DNA from: Acidobacteriota bacterium
GTDB lineage: Bacteria > Acidobacteriota > Terriglobia > Terriglobales > Acidobacteriaceae
DNA length: 12,418 nt
Direction of reading: 5' to 3'
Assembly (NCBI GenBank): GCA_025353435.1
Contig: JANXQR010000657.1
Coordinates: 1-12,418 of the forward strand
The notes below the pieces were generated by a model. It did no database searches. It was not told where the DNA came from and was given only the letters and a program-made list of their open reading frames with translations. The translations under genes and the position numbers were made by a program. Shown piece after piece: positions 1 through 7,678 of the stretch. Numbering within the stretch: position 1 is the first letter of the stretch; each line of letters opens with the position of its first letter.

Positions 1-778
1 AATGCATTCGGATGATGCGCTCTCGACCGGCTTCGCGAATATAGGGGAGCGCCAGAAGTACGGGGGCAATGGCGCGAGCGATTCGACTGCCGATGCCGTT
101 GCCAACCAGGATGTCGAAGACGCCGTATTGGGCTCGAATGGTGAAGGCAACAAGAATCAATAGTGCCAGGATGCAGAGTTGCGCGGGAGGGGTTCTATCG
201 ACATAGGCCGAGTCGAAGACATGCGTAACTCTGAACAGCCACGCGCAAATCATGGCCAGCACCACGAGCCCGAGTAGGAACGCGATGCAATCGGCAACGA
301 CTGAGCCGATTCCCCTCGAAATTCTCATCAACCAAATGAGCAAGGCAAGCAGCACGAACGTAACGGCTACGAACGGTGGCATGGCTCCAGACAGTGCATG
401 AGCCCCGGCGGGGTCGATCAACCCCTGGAACCTGTACGCAGTGCCGTGGAATCTGCTCAATAGCTCGAAGAATGCTGAAACGGCCGCCGCACACGCCAGG
501 ATGCGAGCGGCGGCAATATGGCTCTTTGAAGGACTGGCAATGCAAAACGCAAGGCTTGCACCGCACCCTATCGATGCAATGAGGGGATTTAAGGTCAAGC
601 CGACCCAATCGGCGGACACACCCACGGAGAAAACCCGGAAGATGGAAGCAACCAGCGTGCAGGCGGCAATTATCCCCGCGGCGGACAGGCACGTGATCTG
701 CACCGCGACGTGTCGAAACATCGCCCGGTGACTGGGACTGAAATAATTTGGCTCGGTGGCCTGATTGCCTTCACGCAT
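1..778 (-). CDS. Multi-pass membrane protein, N-terminal part (3' end beyond window); probable sensor membrane module
   Basis: Reading the minus strand from an ATG at 778 gives 259 residues with no stop up to the window edge, so the C-terminal part is missing. An in-frame TAG lies a few codons upstream. The start is uncertain: GTG at 781 and ATG at 721 (second Met, MFRHVAV) are alternatives, and none has a clear Shine-Dalgarno sequence. The protein has about seven hydrophobic helices, near residues 29-49, 60-80, 88-108, 135-153, 160-183, 199-215 and 233-248. The stretch after helix 6 contains a GSRIAR motif (229-234), then a hydrophobic segment ending LPYIREAGRERI. This resembles, from memory, the membrane sensory domain preceding PAS and histidine-kinase or GGDEF modules in acidobacterial sensors (inference). 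No signalling domain is visible because the sequence ends. The gene is divergent from the acyl-CoA synthetase, with 188 bp between starts. The open membrane-protein frame is strong evidence for a gene; the function is a guess. Confidence 0.72.
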   Translation of the reverse strand, partial: MREGNQATEPNYFSPSHRAMFRHVAVQITCLSAAGIIAACTLVASIFRVFSVGVSADWVGLTLNPLIASIGCGASLAFCIASPSKSHIAAARILACAAAVSAFFELLSRFHGTAYRFQGLIDPAGAHALSGAMPPFVAVTFVLLALLIWLMRISRGIGSVVADCIAFLLGLVVLAMICAWLFRVTHVFDSAYVDRTPPAQLCILALLILVAFTIRAQYGVFDILVGNGIGSRIARAIAPVLLALPYIREAGRERIIRMH

Positions 779-966
779 CACATTAGGAGCCTAACTAAGT
801 TGCAAGGGGAGATCGGTACGTTTATTCAACAAGTGTACCGCTACTTCGCAGATTTGAAAGGGAAATCTTCATTGGATGCAGGCACTTTGAGGGCAAAGTA
901 TGTTTCCAAGCTGATACACTCGCGATTGATTCAGGCCTCGTCCCTTCCAATGCCTGATTGGAACTC
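779..966. promoter_or_regulatory. Divergent intergenic region between sensor-like gene and acyl-CoA synthetase
   Basis: This 188-bp stretch lies between two divergent starts, so it should carry promoters for both genes. It is less GC-rich than its flanks. I see no strong sigma-70 pair. A GG-N10-GC arrangement starting at 881 (AGGCAC...GGGCA) loosely resembles a sigma-54 -24/-12 element, but the -12 half is poor. No hairpin followed by a T-run is evident. An 86-codon plus-strand frame crosses the region and ends at 970, overlapping the synthetase start; I do not consider it a gene. Confidence 0.35.
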
Positions 967-2772
967 ATGACAACTACCGGTCCCATTTCCACTATCAACG
1001 ATCTGTTTTCCCGTGTATGCGCGGCGTCCAACCCGAGTGTGGTGCTGTGGCAGGATGCGCTGGGCCGGTGGCAGCCTATTTCGTCCGACCAGATTTATCA
1101 GCGAGTACGCGCGTTTGCTCTCGCGATTCGCAAGTGGGGAGCGCAAAAGGGCGATCGAATCGCTCTTGTCAGCGAGAACCGATGGGAGTGGGCTGTCACC
1201 GATTTTGCTGTCCTCGCCCTGGGCGCCGTCGATGTGCCGATTTATCCCACGCTGACCGGCGAGCAGATTGCTGTGTTGATCAAGGACGCGGGATGCCGGA
1301 TCGCTGTGGTGTCCACAAAGCAGCAGTTCGACAAGCTTGCGGCGGTTCGCGATCGAACTTTGCTGGAACACATTGTGATTATGGATGGAGCGGGTGCTCC
1401 GCCGGGGGCGGTTCCATTCAGTGAATTGATGGGCAACGCTGACGGCCTCGGAAGTCAGCGGGACGATGAGTTCGACGCCGTTGTGCGCTCGGTGAAACCG
1501 GAGGACCTGGCCACACTGATTTACACCTCCGGCACGACTGGTGAGCCCAAGGGCGTGATGCTCAAGCACGGCAACATCGCCACCAATCAAAACTTCGCGG
1601 TGCACGAGTTTTCATTCGGCCCAACGGACGCCTGCATTTCGTTTCTGCCCCTTTCGCACATCACGGCGCGTGCTCTGGATTACGTGATGTACGGTTCCGG
1701 CGCGCAGATTGCGTACTGCACAAAATTCGATAACCTTCCGCAAGCGATGAAGGAGATCAAGCCAACTGTTTTCGTTGGTGTTCCGCGTGTGTACGAGAAG
1801 ATCCGTCAGACTGTTGAATCCCGCGCCTCTGAAAGCCCGGTGAAAAAGCGGTTATTGAAGATGGCGGTTGGAATCGGCGCAAAACACGCTGGGGTGATTT
1901 ACAGCGGCGGGGAGCCAACATCGGGCCCTTGGAAGCTCTGCAAGAAGCTGGTGTTCTCAAAGGTCCACGATGCCTTTGGCGGGCGGGCCCGCGTATTCGT
2001 ATCCGGCGGTGCTCCGCTTGGAGTGGACACGGCAAAATGGTTCGCATCGGTAGGCATTGCGGTATGGGAGGGTTATGGTCTCACCGAGACATCGCCGGTG
2101 ATTGCGCTTAACTCGCTCGTGAATCACCGCATGGGGGCGGTGGGCCGGCCGCTGCCTAACGTGGAACTCAAGTTTGCTGATGATGGCGAACTGCTGGTGC
2201 GCGGCTCGTCGGTTTTTCCAGGGTACTGGCAGAAGCCGGCGGCCAATGCGGAGTGTTTCGACGCCGAAGGCTATTTTCGCACCGGCGACATTGCGCGCCT
2301 TGATGACGAGGGCTTCCTCTACATCACTGATCGCAAGAAGGAACTGCTCAAGACGTCGGGCGGCAAATTGGTGGCACCGCAGCCTATCGAGAACAAACTC
2401 AAGACCAATCTGCTGGTGGCGCAGGCTGCGCTGGTGGGCGACAAGCACAAATTCATCTCGGCAATTCTCTCACCCAATTTTGCTGCGCTGGAGGAGTGGG
2501 CGCGGCATCATGGAGCTGCCGCCCGAACCCGAGCTGAATTGGTGGCCAACCCGAAGGTCGTTGCGCTTTACGGCGAGATTGTCCGCGAAGTAAATTCGGC
2601 TCTGGCCAGCTTCGAAACCATCAAGCGATTTCGCGTGGTTCCTGACGAATGGTCTCAGGACACGGGCGAACTTACGCCCTCAATGAAGCTCAAGCGCCGC
2701 GTGATTACGGAGCGCTATTCGGCGGTCGTCTCCGCGCTTTACGCGGACGAAGCAACCGCACATGCCGGATAG
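967..2772 (+). CDS. Long-chain acyl-CoA synthetase (AMP-forming fatty acid--CoA ligase)
   Basis: The protein (601 residues from the ATG at 967) activates long-chain fatty acids to acyl-AMP and then acyl-CoA, feeding beta-oxidation or lipid synthesis. It is a member of the ANL adenylating superfamily, closest in appearance to the FAA1/FadD15 type of about 600 residues. Motifs are in order: the P-loop YTSGTTGEPKGV at about 186-197, YGLTETS at 370-376, TGD at 439-441 (Asp binding the AMP ribose), DRKKE at 455-459 (hinge region), and near the end SMKLKRR with the likely catalytic lysine. No signal peptide or membrane segment is seen, so it should be cytoplasmic or membrane-peripheral. The frame also opens at a TTG at 958, but the ATG is preferred; only a weak GGA-type ribosome site precedes it. 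Its last 68 bp overlap the convergent membrane-protein gene. Family assignment is firm, while chain-length preference cannot be read from sequence. Confidence 0.95.
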   Translation: MTTTGPISTINDLFSRVCAASNPSVVLWQDALGRWQPISSDQIYQRVRAFALAIRKWGAQKGDRIALVSENRWEWAVTDFAVLALGAVDVPIYPTLTGEQIAVLIKDAGCRIAVVSTKQQFDKLAAVRDRTLLEHIVIMDGAGAPPGAVPFSELMGNADGLGSQRDDEFDAVVRSVKPEDLATLIYTSGTTGEPKGVMLKHGNIATNQNFAVHEFSFGPTDACISFLPLSHITARALDYVMYGSGAQIAYCTKFDNLPQAMKEIKPTVFVGVPRVYEKIRQTVESRASESPVKKRLLKMAVGIGAKHAGVIYSGGEPTSGPWKLCKKLVFSKVHDAFGGRARVFVSGGAPLGVDTAKWFASVGIAVWEGYGLTETSPVIALNSLVNHRMGAVGRPLPNVELKFADDGELLVRGSSVFPGYWQKPAANAECFDAEGYFRTGDIARLDDEGFLYITDRKKELLKTSGGKLVAPQPIENKLKTNLLVAQAALVGDKHKFISAILSPNFAALEEWARHHGAAARTRAELVANPKVVALYGEIVREVNSALASFETIKRFRVVPDEWSQDTGELTPSMKLKRRVITERYSAVVSALYADEATAHAG

Positions 2773-3364
2773 GGAATGCACTCTCGGACTGAGTCTCTCG
2801 GCTCCACGGTTTATGCCTCGTCCACATGCTGTGCAGGCCGCGGAAAAACGGTGCGCCCCACGCGCCGACGGCAAGAATTCCGCCGAACAGGATGACGGCG
2901 TCGATACTGAGCCGTCCCTGGCGGGTCCAGTAGGCATCTGGCTCCATGTCGAGCCACAGGGCAAATTCATCGAGGGTTAGCGCTGCGCCCACCCCGTAGC
3001 TGACCGACATAAGACGACTGAGAAAAATGGATAGCGGTGAGTGTGATCTACCCAGGTCGAGCAGCCAGCCGTAACCCACCAGCAACAGAATCAGAATGCC
3101 CCAAACGAGGTGGTGAATGTGGTGGCCACCCACCATTACCCATTGGAATGGTCCGCGCTTATGCACGATCAAGCTGACCAGCAAACGCACGCCGAAGAAG
3201 GTGATTACAAACGAAAGCGAAGCCAGGAACATGCGCCGCCTGGGCCGGTCGGGAATGGTGCTGCGCACGAGGAATCCCAGGCGCGTGAGATACAGCAGCA
3301 CCAGCAGAAGAGCAATGACCGCGCTCGCAAAGCCGAGAAGTATAAGAGTGCCGGTTCCAAGCAT
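2705..3364 (-). CDS. Uncharacterised integral membrane protein with HHIHH motif
   Basis: This 219-residue protein (ATG at 3364; a GTG at 3394 would add 10 residues) has hydrophobic segments near 5-26, 47-66, 84-102, 115-131 and 155-171. A HHIHH cluster sits at 81-85 just before LVWGI at the third helix, and ALTLDEFALWL at about 128-138 is followed by YWTRQGRLSIDA at 145-156. I recognise this combination (HHxHHLVWG plus LDEFALWL plus GRxSIDA) as a widespread uncharacterised bacterial membrane family, also seen in Actinobacteria, with no assigned function. The clustered His together with Asp/Glu suggests metal or haem binding, but that is inference. After the last helix comes a basic tail (about 180-219) with many Arg/Lys, presumably cytoplasmic; part of it is encoded antisense to the synthetase C-terminus. 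No good ribosome site precedes either start. The gene is divergent from the glycosyltransferase. Confidence 0.85.
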   Translation of the reverse strand: MLGTGTLILLGFASAVIALLLVLLYLTRLGFLVRSTIPDRPRRRMFLASLSFVITFFGVRLLVSLIVHKRGPFQWVMVGGHHIHHLVWGILILLLVGYGWLLDLGRSHSPLSIFLSRLMSVSYGVGAALTLDEFALWLDMEPDAYWTRQGRLSIDAVILFGGILAVGAWGAPFFRGLHSMWTRHKPWSRETQSESAFPIRHVRLLRPRKARRRPPNSAP

Positions 3365-3545
3365 AGGCAATCGATCTATTCTAGCGGCAGGCACGATAGA
3401 TGGCGGAGACAGGACCGAAAATCAGGCTCAAACAAATCTCTTGCCTCGCTGGAATCTCTGATTCAGAATCTGTGGAAAGGCCAATCTTTTTCACCATTCC
3501 GGCCGTTCTACATTTGGGCCAGAAAATCACAATCGAGGTTCACTC
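3365..3545. promoter_or_regulatory. Divergent promoter region of membrane-protein and glycosyltransferase genes
   Basis: This 181-bp spacer separates two divergent starts. On the plus strand a weak sigma-70-like pair is possible: TTGCCT (3441-3446) and CAGAAT (3464-3469) spaced 17 bp, each matching 4 of 6 consensus bases. It overlaps a perfect 11-bp inverted repeat, GATTCAGAATC (3460-3470), which could be an operator half or chance. The ribosome site for the glycosyltransferase, GAGG at 3535-3538, lies 7 bases before its ATG and supports that start. Nothing else is evident. Confidence 0.3.
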
Positions 3546-4883
3546 ATGGCGAGGCTTGGAGCGTTTTGCTTCCCCGGCACAGGCCACATCAATCCCATGA
3601 CTGCGTTGGCGCGCGCATTGAAGCAACGTGGGCACGACGTTGTTATTTTTGGCATTGCAGACACTGAGGCGCGCGTGCGCGCTGCTGGTATTGAGTTCTG
3701 CCGGATCGGCGAACTGGATTACCCGCCTGGAACGTTGCGCGCGCTCGACGAGCGGTTGGGACAGTTGAAGGGGCTGGCCACTTTTCGATTCACGGTGGAG
3801 CGAGTCAAGAACACGGCACGGATGATTCTGCGCGACGGCCCTGCGGCGGTGCGGGCGGCAAATGTGGAAGCTCTGCTTGTGGACGAAGCTGATATGGGCG
3901 GCAATGTGGCCGAATATCTGCGGCTGCCTTTCATTTCTATCGCCATGTTTCCCCCGTTGATTCAGGACGATCGCATTCCGCCGTTCTGCTTTGACTGGCC
4001 CGCGGGGCTTGATTGGTTCAGCCGCTTACGAAACAACCTGGGATTTCGGCTGCTCTCGCGGATTGCAGCTCCAATATTTAGCATGGTGAACGACCAGCGG
4101 CGCGCGTGGGGATTGAAGCTGCTGCGGCGTCCGACGGATGCTCTTTCCACGCTGGCGCAGATTGCACAACTGCCTGAGGCACTGGAGTTCGACGTCCCTG
4201 GAAAGCCCGGGCACTTGCACTACACGGGCCCGTTCGTTGACCCGCAGCAGCGACCTCCGGTTGCCTTTCCGTGGGACCGGCTCGATGGACGGCCTTTGGT
4301 TTATGCCTCATTGGGCACGCTGCAAAACGGATCGGAGTCCATCTTTAGAACCATCGCGGAAGCGTGCGCCGGATTGAACGCGCAACTCGTGATTTCGTTA
4401 GGCGGCGGTCTCGATCCTTCACGGCTAGGGATGTTGCCCGGGGATCCGATCGTAGTTAGCTACGCGCCGCAACTCGAGATTCTGAAGCGCGCTGCGTTGG
4501 TTATTACACACGCAGGATTGAACACGGTTCTCGAATCGCTGGCAGAGGGCGTGCCGCTGGTGGCGATTCCGCTGGGTAATGATCAACCTGGAGTTGCGGC
4601 ACGCGTTAAGGCGCGGGGGGCGGGATTGGTGGTGCCGCGCAGCAAGCTGAATGCCGGCATTCTGAGGAATGCGGTTGAGACCGTACTTCGCGAACGGAGA
4701 TTTTGTGACGCCGCGCAGTCGCTTAAGGCGGCATTCGCAAAAGTCGATGGGCCGAGCATGGCTGCGGACGTTATCGAGCGCACCCTAGGTCTGCAAAACC
4801 AGCCTGCCGCGATAGGGATTGCGCACGCCGAGGTTGAGATGCCGCTTCCTGGAAGGGCTCGCTCCGCGCAGTCTCCGGTCTGA
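3546..4883 (+). CDS. GT1-family glycosyltransferase (CrtX/UGT/macrolide-type)
   Basis: The 445-residue enzyme should transfer a sugar from a nucleotide donor, probably a UDP-sugar, to a small hydrophobic acceptor such as a carotenoid, sterol, macrolide or lipid. It has the GT-B layout. The N-terminal acceptor domain opens with FCFPGTGHINP (residues 8-17), whose His14 matches the usual catalytic base position. The C-terminal donor domain carries YASLGT near 258 and the signature THAGLNTVLESLAEGVP (321-337) followed by NDQP (345-348), as in zeaxanthin glucosyltransferases and UGTs. D346-Q347 are the expected sugar-contacting residues. No signal peptide is present. The start is supported by GAGG 7 bases upstream. 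The last 30 or so residues, Ala/Pro/Arg-rich, lie beyond the family core and look like a disordered tail. The gene lies alone on its strand, ending 18 bp from the convergent permease gene. No carotenoid or polyketide genes are nearby, so the acceptor is unknown. Confidence 0.92.
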   Translation: MARLGAFCFPGTGHINPMTALARALKQRGHDVVIFGIADTEARVRAAGIEFCRIGELDYPPGTLRALDERLGQLKGLATFRFTVERVKNTARMILRDGPAAVRAANVEALLVDEADMGGNVAEYLRLPFISIAMFPPLIQDDRIPPFCFDWPAGLDWFSRLRNNLGFRLLSRIAAPIFSMVNDQRRAWGLKLLRRPTDALSTLAQIAQLPEALEFDVPGKPGHLHYTGPFVDPQQRPPVAFPWDRLDGRPLVYASLGTLQNGSESIFRTIAEACAGLNAQLVISLGGGLDPSRLGMLPGDPIVVSYAPQLEILKRAALVITHAGLNTVLESLAEGVPLVAIPLGNDQPGVAARVKARGAGLVVPRSKLNAGILRNAVETVLRERRFCDAAQSLKAAFAKVDGPSMAADVIERTLGLQNQPAAIGIAHAEVEMPLPGRARSAQSPV

Positions 4884-4901
4884 CGGCTGGGCGCCATCCA
4901 C

Positions 4902-5828
4902 TTAGGCTTCGTGCGCGGTGGGAACGTGAGGCTGCGGCATCAGTTCTGTGATGGCGATGCCGATGAGGATGAGAATTGCGCCGATGGCCGGACGCAGACC
5001 GAGGCGTTCTCCAGTGACCAGGAATGAGGTAATCCAGGCGAACACCGGCTCCATTGTGAGCAGTAGCGCCGTGTGCGTGGAAGGCAGTACGGACTGTGCC
5101 CAACTCTGAATCGAGAACGCGGCCGCGGTCGCAAGTACCGCGGCAATGGCGAGTGCGACAAGCAGGCGCGGTGTCCACGCAATGTGCGGGGTCTCGATGA
5201 AGGGAAGGCTGATGGCCATGATCACGGTGCACGAACCCACCTGCAGAATGGCCAATGGCTTGAATCCGATACTCGGAGAGATGTGGCTGAGCGCGATGCA
5301 ATGAAATGCGAAGCCGATCGCGCAGCCGAACGTGAGTACGTCACCTGCGCTGATTGTGGAGAAATCGGGAAGGAGGCTGGCTAGTCCGGTTGTGGATGTG
5401 GTTGTGGGCGCCGTGAGGAAAAGGATTCCGATGAAACCCAGGGCGGCTCCCGCAAATGCATTCCAGCGAAGTGCGCGTGAGTCCGGCGGGCGGAGGCCGG
5501 GGATCGATGAAAATAGCGGGACGAGAACGACCACCATGCCGGTAATGAATGCGGATTTCGAGGGAGTTGTGCGCACCAGGCCGATGGTCTGGAACTGATA
5601 TCCAACGGCGAGGCACAAGCCCACCAGTGCACCCGCTGCCATGTGTTTGCGGGTTATTCCGCGCCACGAGCGGTGATACGCGATCGCGAGAACGAAGAAC
5701 GCGAGGGTCATGCGCGCCAGGTTGAAAGCCGCAGGTGTTGCATCGGCCAGTGCGCCTTTGATCAGCACAAAGGTCGATCCCCACACCGCGACCACGAACA
5801 GCATCAGCAGGTAAGCGCGCAGTCTCAT
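4902..5828 (-). CDS. EamA/DMT-superfamily permease
   Basis: This 308-residue protein belongs to the drug/metabolite transporter superfamily with two EamA repeats, roughly residues 5-140 and 160-298, and ten predicted membrane helices. Landmarks are WGSTF at 16-20 in helix 1, NLARM at 36-40, KSAFITG at 91-97 in repeat 1, MEPVFA at 259-264 and GERLG at 273-277 in repeat 2, all characteristic of RhaT/YdcZ-like exporters in the family. Such proteins usually export amino acids, small metabolites or toxic analogues from the cytoplasm; the substrate here cannot be read from sequence. Length is normal for the family. The ATG at 5828 has no obvious ribosome site. The gene starts 40 bp after the amidohydrolase stop on the same strand and is the last gene of the possible four-gene unit. 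It faces the glycosyltransferase gene tail-to-tail across 18 bp, with no visible terminator hairpin between them. Confidence 0.92.
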   Translation of the reverse strand: MRLRAYLLMLFVVAVWGSTFVLIKGALADATPAAFNLARMTLAFFVLAIAYHRSWRGITRKHMAAGALVGLCLAVGYQFQTIGLVRTTPSKSAFITGMVVVLVPLFSSIPGLRPPDSRALRWNAFAGAALGFIGILFLTAPTTTSTTGLASLLPDFSTISAGDVLTFGCAIGFAFHCIALSHISPSIGFKPLAILQVGSCTVIMAISLPFIETPHIAWTPRLLVALAIAAVLATAAAFSIQSWAQSVLPSTHTALLLTMEPVFAWITSFLVTGERLGLRPAIGAILILIGIAITELMPQPHVPTAHEA

Positions 5829-5868
5829 CTGTTGGCATTATTTCAGCCTATTGCCCCTCGACGGTGAA

Positions 5869-7605
5869 CTACGGTACGGGGGCCAGGGGCGGAAAGACTT
5901 CGCGTCCGGCAACGAATGTGCTGACGACAGTTGTCGAAAGCAGGGCGGAAGCGCTCACCTTATAGAGATCGCGATCCACGATGACGAAATCGGCGTCGTA
6001 ACCGGGCGCAAGCTTGCCCTTGTGCTTCTCGGCGAACTCAGCGTAAGCCGAGCCTTGCGTGTACGCATAGAGCGCCTGTCCGCGGGAAAGTTTGTTCGCG
6101 GCGTAATACGTCTTGGTGCCCGTTTCGTTCATGCGCGTCACGGCGGCGTATAGCCCGCGAAAAGGCGTGATTGGCTCCACTGGATAGTCGGTTCCGAAGG
6201 CGAGCGGCACGCCGGCGTCGAGAAAAGCCTTCCATGCGTAGGAATAGGCTGCGCGCTCGGAACCGAGGCGGTCTTCGGCCCAGTTCATGTCGGTGAGCAG
6301 GTGGTTGGGCTGCATGCTGGCGATGACTCCAAGCTTGGCGAAGCGTGGAATGTCGGTTGGATCGACGACCTGCGCGTGCTCGACGCGGTTGCGGGCTTTT
6401 GTGGAAACGTCCGCTTGAGAAAACGCCTCCAGCGCCATTGCAGCTGCCTTGTCGCCGATGGCGTGAAAGCCAAGCTGAAATCCAGCCTGCGCTCGTTCGA
6501 TGGCCATCTTGTTCAACTCGGCTTGCGTAAATTGCGGAAGGCCGGAGTTGCCGGGATCGTCGGCGAAGGGTGCCTTCATCGCGGCTGTCCGAGACCCCAA
6601 GGAGCCATCCATGAACCCTTTCAGCATCCCTGTGTGCAGCATCGGATCGTTGGAATTGTGGTGCGCGCGCATGGTCTTCAGTCTTTCAAGGGGTGCGCGG
6701 AAGGGAAGCCATTCGCTGATGCGGAGGTTGAGTTTGCCTTCTTTTTCCAGCTGCTCGAAGACCAGGAAATCCTCCCAAGAGCTAAGGTCCTGAACGCTGG
6801 TGACTCCATGAGCGACAGCATCTGCTATGGCCAACTCGTCAGCCGTGCGGCGATCTTCCGGCGTGGGCGGCGGGATGACCTTCTCGACAAGACTCTGCGC
6901 CGATTCGCGCACGATGCCGGTTGGCTCGCCCTTTGCGTCGAGGTCGATCGCACCGCCCTCCGGAGCCTTCGTATGCCCCGTGATGCCAGCGGCCTTGAGT
7001 GCTGCGGAGTTGGCGATGGCGATGTGTCCATCAATTCTGCCAAGGAATGCAGGGCGTCCGCCGGTGTCCTTGTCCAGATCCTGACGTGTGGGAAGCACCT
7101 TCTTTGTCCAAAGCGTGTGATCCCAGTTGCCGCCCGTAATCCAGTGTCCTTCAGGAATGGTCTGGGCATACATCTGAGTCTTCATCACCATCTCGGCAAG
7201 TGATTTTGCGCCGGTCAGATCGAGTGTGATCTTGGTCAATCCGGCGGATCCCAGGTGCGTGTGGGCATCATTGAAACCGGGAAACATGAAGTTGCCGGTG
7301 TGGGCGCTGTCCAGGTCGCGGAGGTGCGTTTCGTGTCCGGCGAGGCGCGAGATCGCCTTCGTGGTGCCGACCGCGAGTACCTTGCCGCCTCTCACTGCGA
7401 TAGCTTCCACGATCTCCGGTTTGCCTTCGGCGAACCCGTTCCCGGTATAAATGACCCCGTTGAAGTAGATGAGATCAGGTATTGAAGGGTCTGCGGGAGC
7501 CGATTTTCTTACGGCCGATGCAGCATGTTGGGGGCGAGGGGTCTGGGCGGCGCAAAAGGCACCCGCCACCATTGCGGCAGCCAAGGCGAAGCAGGGAACT
7601 CGCAT
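5869..7605 (-). CDS. Exported amidohydrolase, YtcJ-like (amidohydrolase family 3)
   Basis: The ATG at 7605 gives 578 residues beginning with a signal-peptide-like segment (MRVPCFALAAAMVAGAFCA), with type I cleavage near residues 19-20. A Cys at 18 does not fit a lipobox because Phe precedes it. An upstream TTG at 7650 would spoil this signal and is rejected. The mature part is a metal-dependent amidohydrolase of the YtcJ/LAF3 type. It shows DAHTH at 113-117 (metal histidines), GHIAIANSAA from 193, a lysine at 329 in GMLKGFMDGS (candidate carboxylated lysine), GFHAIGDKA with His381, RVEHAQ with His410, and FGTDYPVEPITPF with Asp473. All expected metal ligands are therefore present, and it should be active, probably in the periplasm. 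It hydrolyses amide or related C-N bonds; the substrate is unknown. It sits 73 bp downstream of the M20 peptidase and 40 bp upstream of the permease, suggesting joint use in nitrogen or peptide scavenging (inference). Confidence 0.93.
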   Translation of the reverse strand: MRVPCFALAAAMVAGAFCAAQTPRPQHAASAVRKSAPADPSIPDLIYFNGVIYTGNGFAEGKPEIVEAIAVRGGKVLAVGTTKAISRLAGHETHLRDLDSAHTGNFMFPGFNDAHTHLGSAGLTKITLDLTGAKSLAEMVMKTQMYAQTIPEGHWITGGNWDHTLWTKKVLPTRQDLDKDTGGRPAFLGRIDGHIAIANSAALKAAGITGHTKAPEGGAIDLDAKGEPTGIVRESAQSLVEKVIPPPTPEDRRTADELAIADAVAHGVTSVQDLSSWEDFLVFEQLEKEGKLNLRISEWLPFRAPLERLKTMRAHHNSNDPMLHTGMLKGFMDGSLGSRTAAMKAPFADDPGNSGLPQFTQAELNKMAIERAQAGFQLGFHAIGDKAAAMALEAFSQADVSTKARNRVEHAQVVDPTDIPRFAKLGVIASMQPNHLLTDMNWAEDRLGSERAAYSYAWKAFLDAGVPLAFGTDYPVEPITPFRGLYAAVTRMNETGTKTYYAANKLSRGQALYAYTQGSAYAEFAEKHKGKLAPGYDADFVIVDRDLYKVSASALLSTTVVSTFVAGREVFPPLAPVP

Positions 7606-7678
7606 GGGCGGAGTGTAGCAGAGGAGGATGCGATTTCTCCGAATCTGCAAGGATCGAATTCGGTCCTTTATCGTTCCT

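Noticed and set aside
195..692. 165-codon minus-strand frame rich in Cys and Arg
   Set aside because: It overlaps the hydrophobic, membrane-protein-like frame that is open from 778 to the window edge; its own composition is typical of a shadow frame.
710..970. 86-codon plus-strand frame ending in the acyl-CoA synthetase start
   Set aside because: It overlaps the start of the divergent membrane protein, has no recognisable domain and no ribosome site; probably chance in the less GC-rich spacer.
931..1605. 224-codon minus-strand frame
   Set aside because: Fully antisense to the conserved acyl-CoA synthetase; shadow frame.
3110..3667. 185-codon plus-strand frame rich in Gln/Arg/Lys/His
   Set aside because: Antisense to the HHIHH membrane protein and then out of frame with the glycosyltransferase start; no family features.
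6301..7203. 300-codon plus-strand frame
   Set aside because: Antisense to the amidohydrolase, whose motifs are complete; long shadow frames are expected at this GC content.
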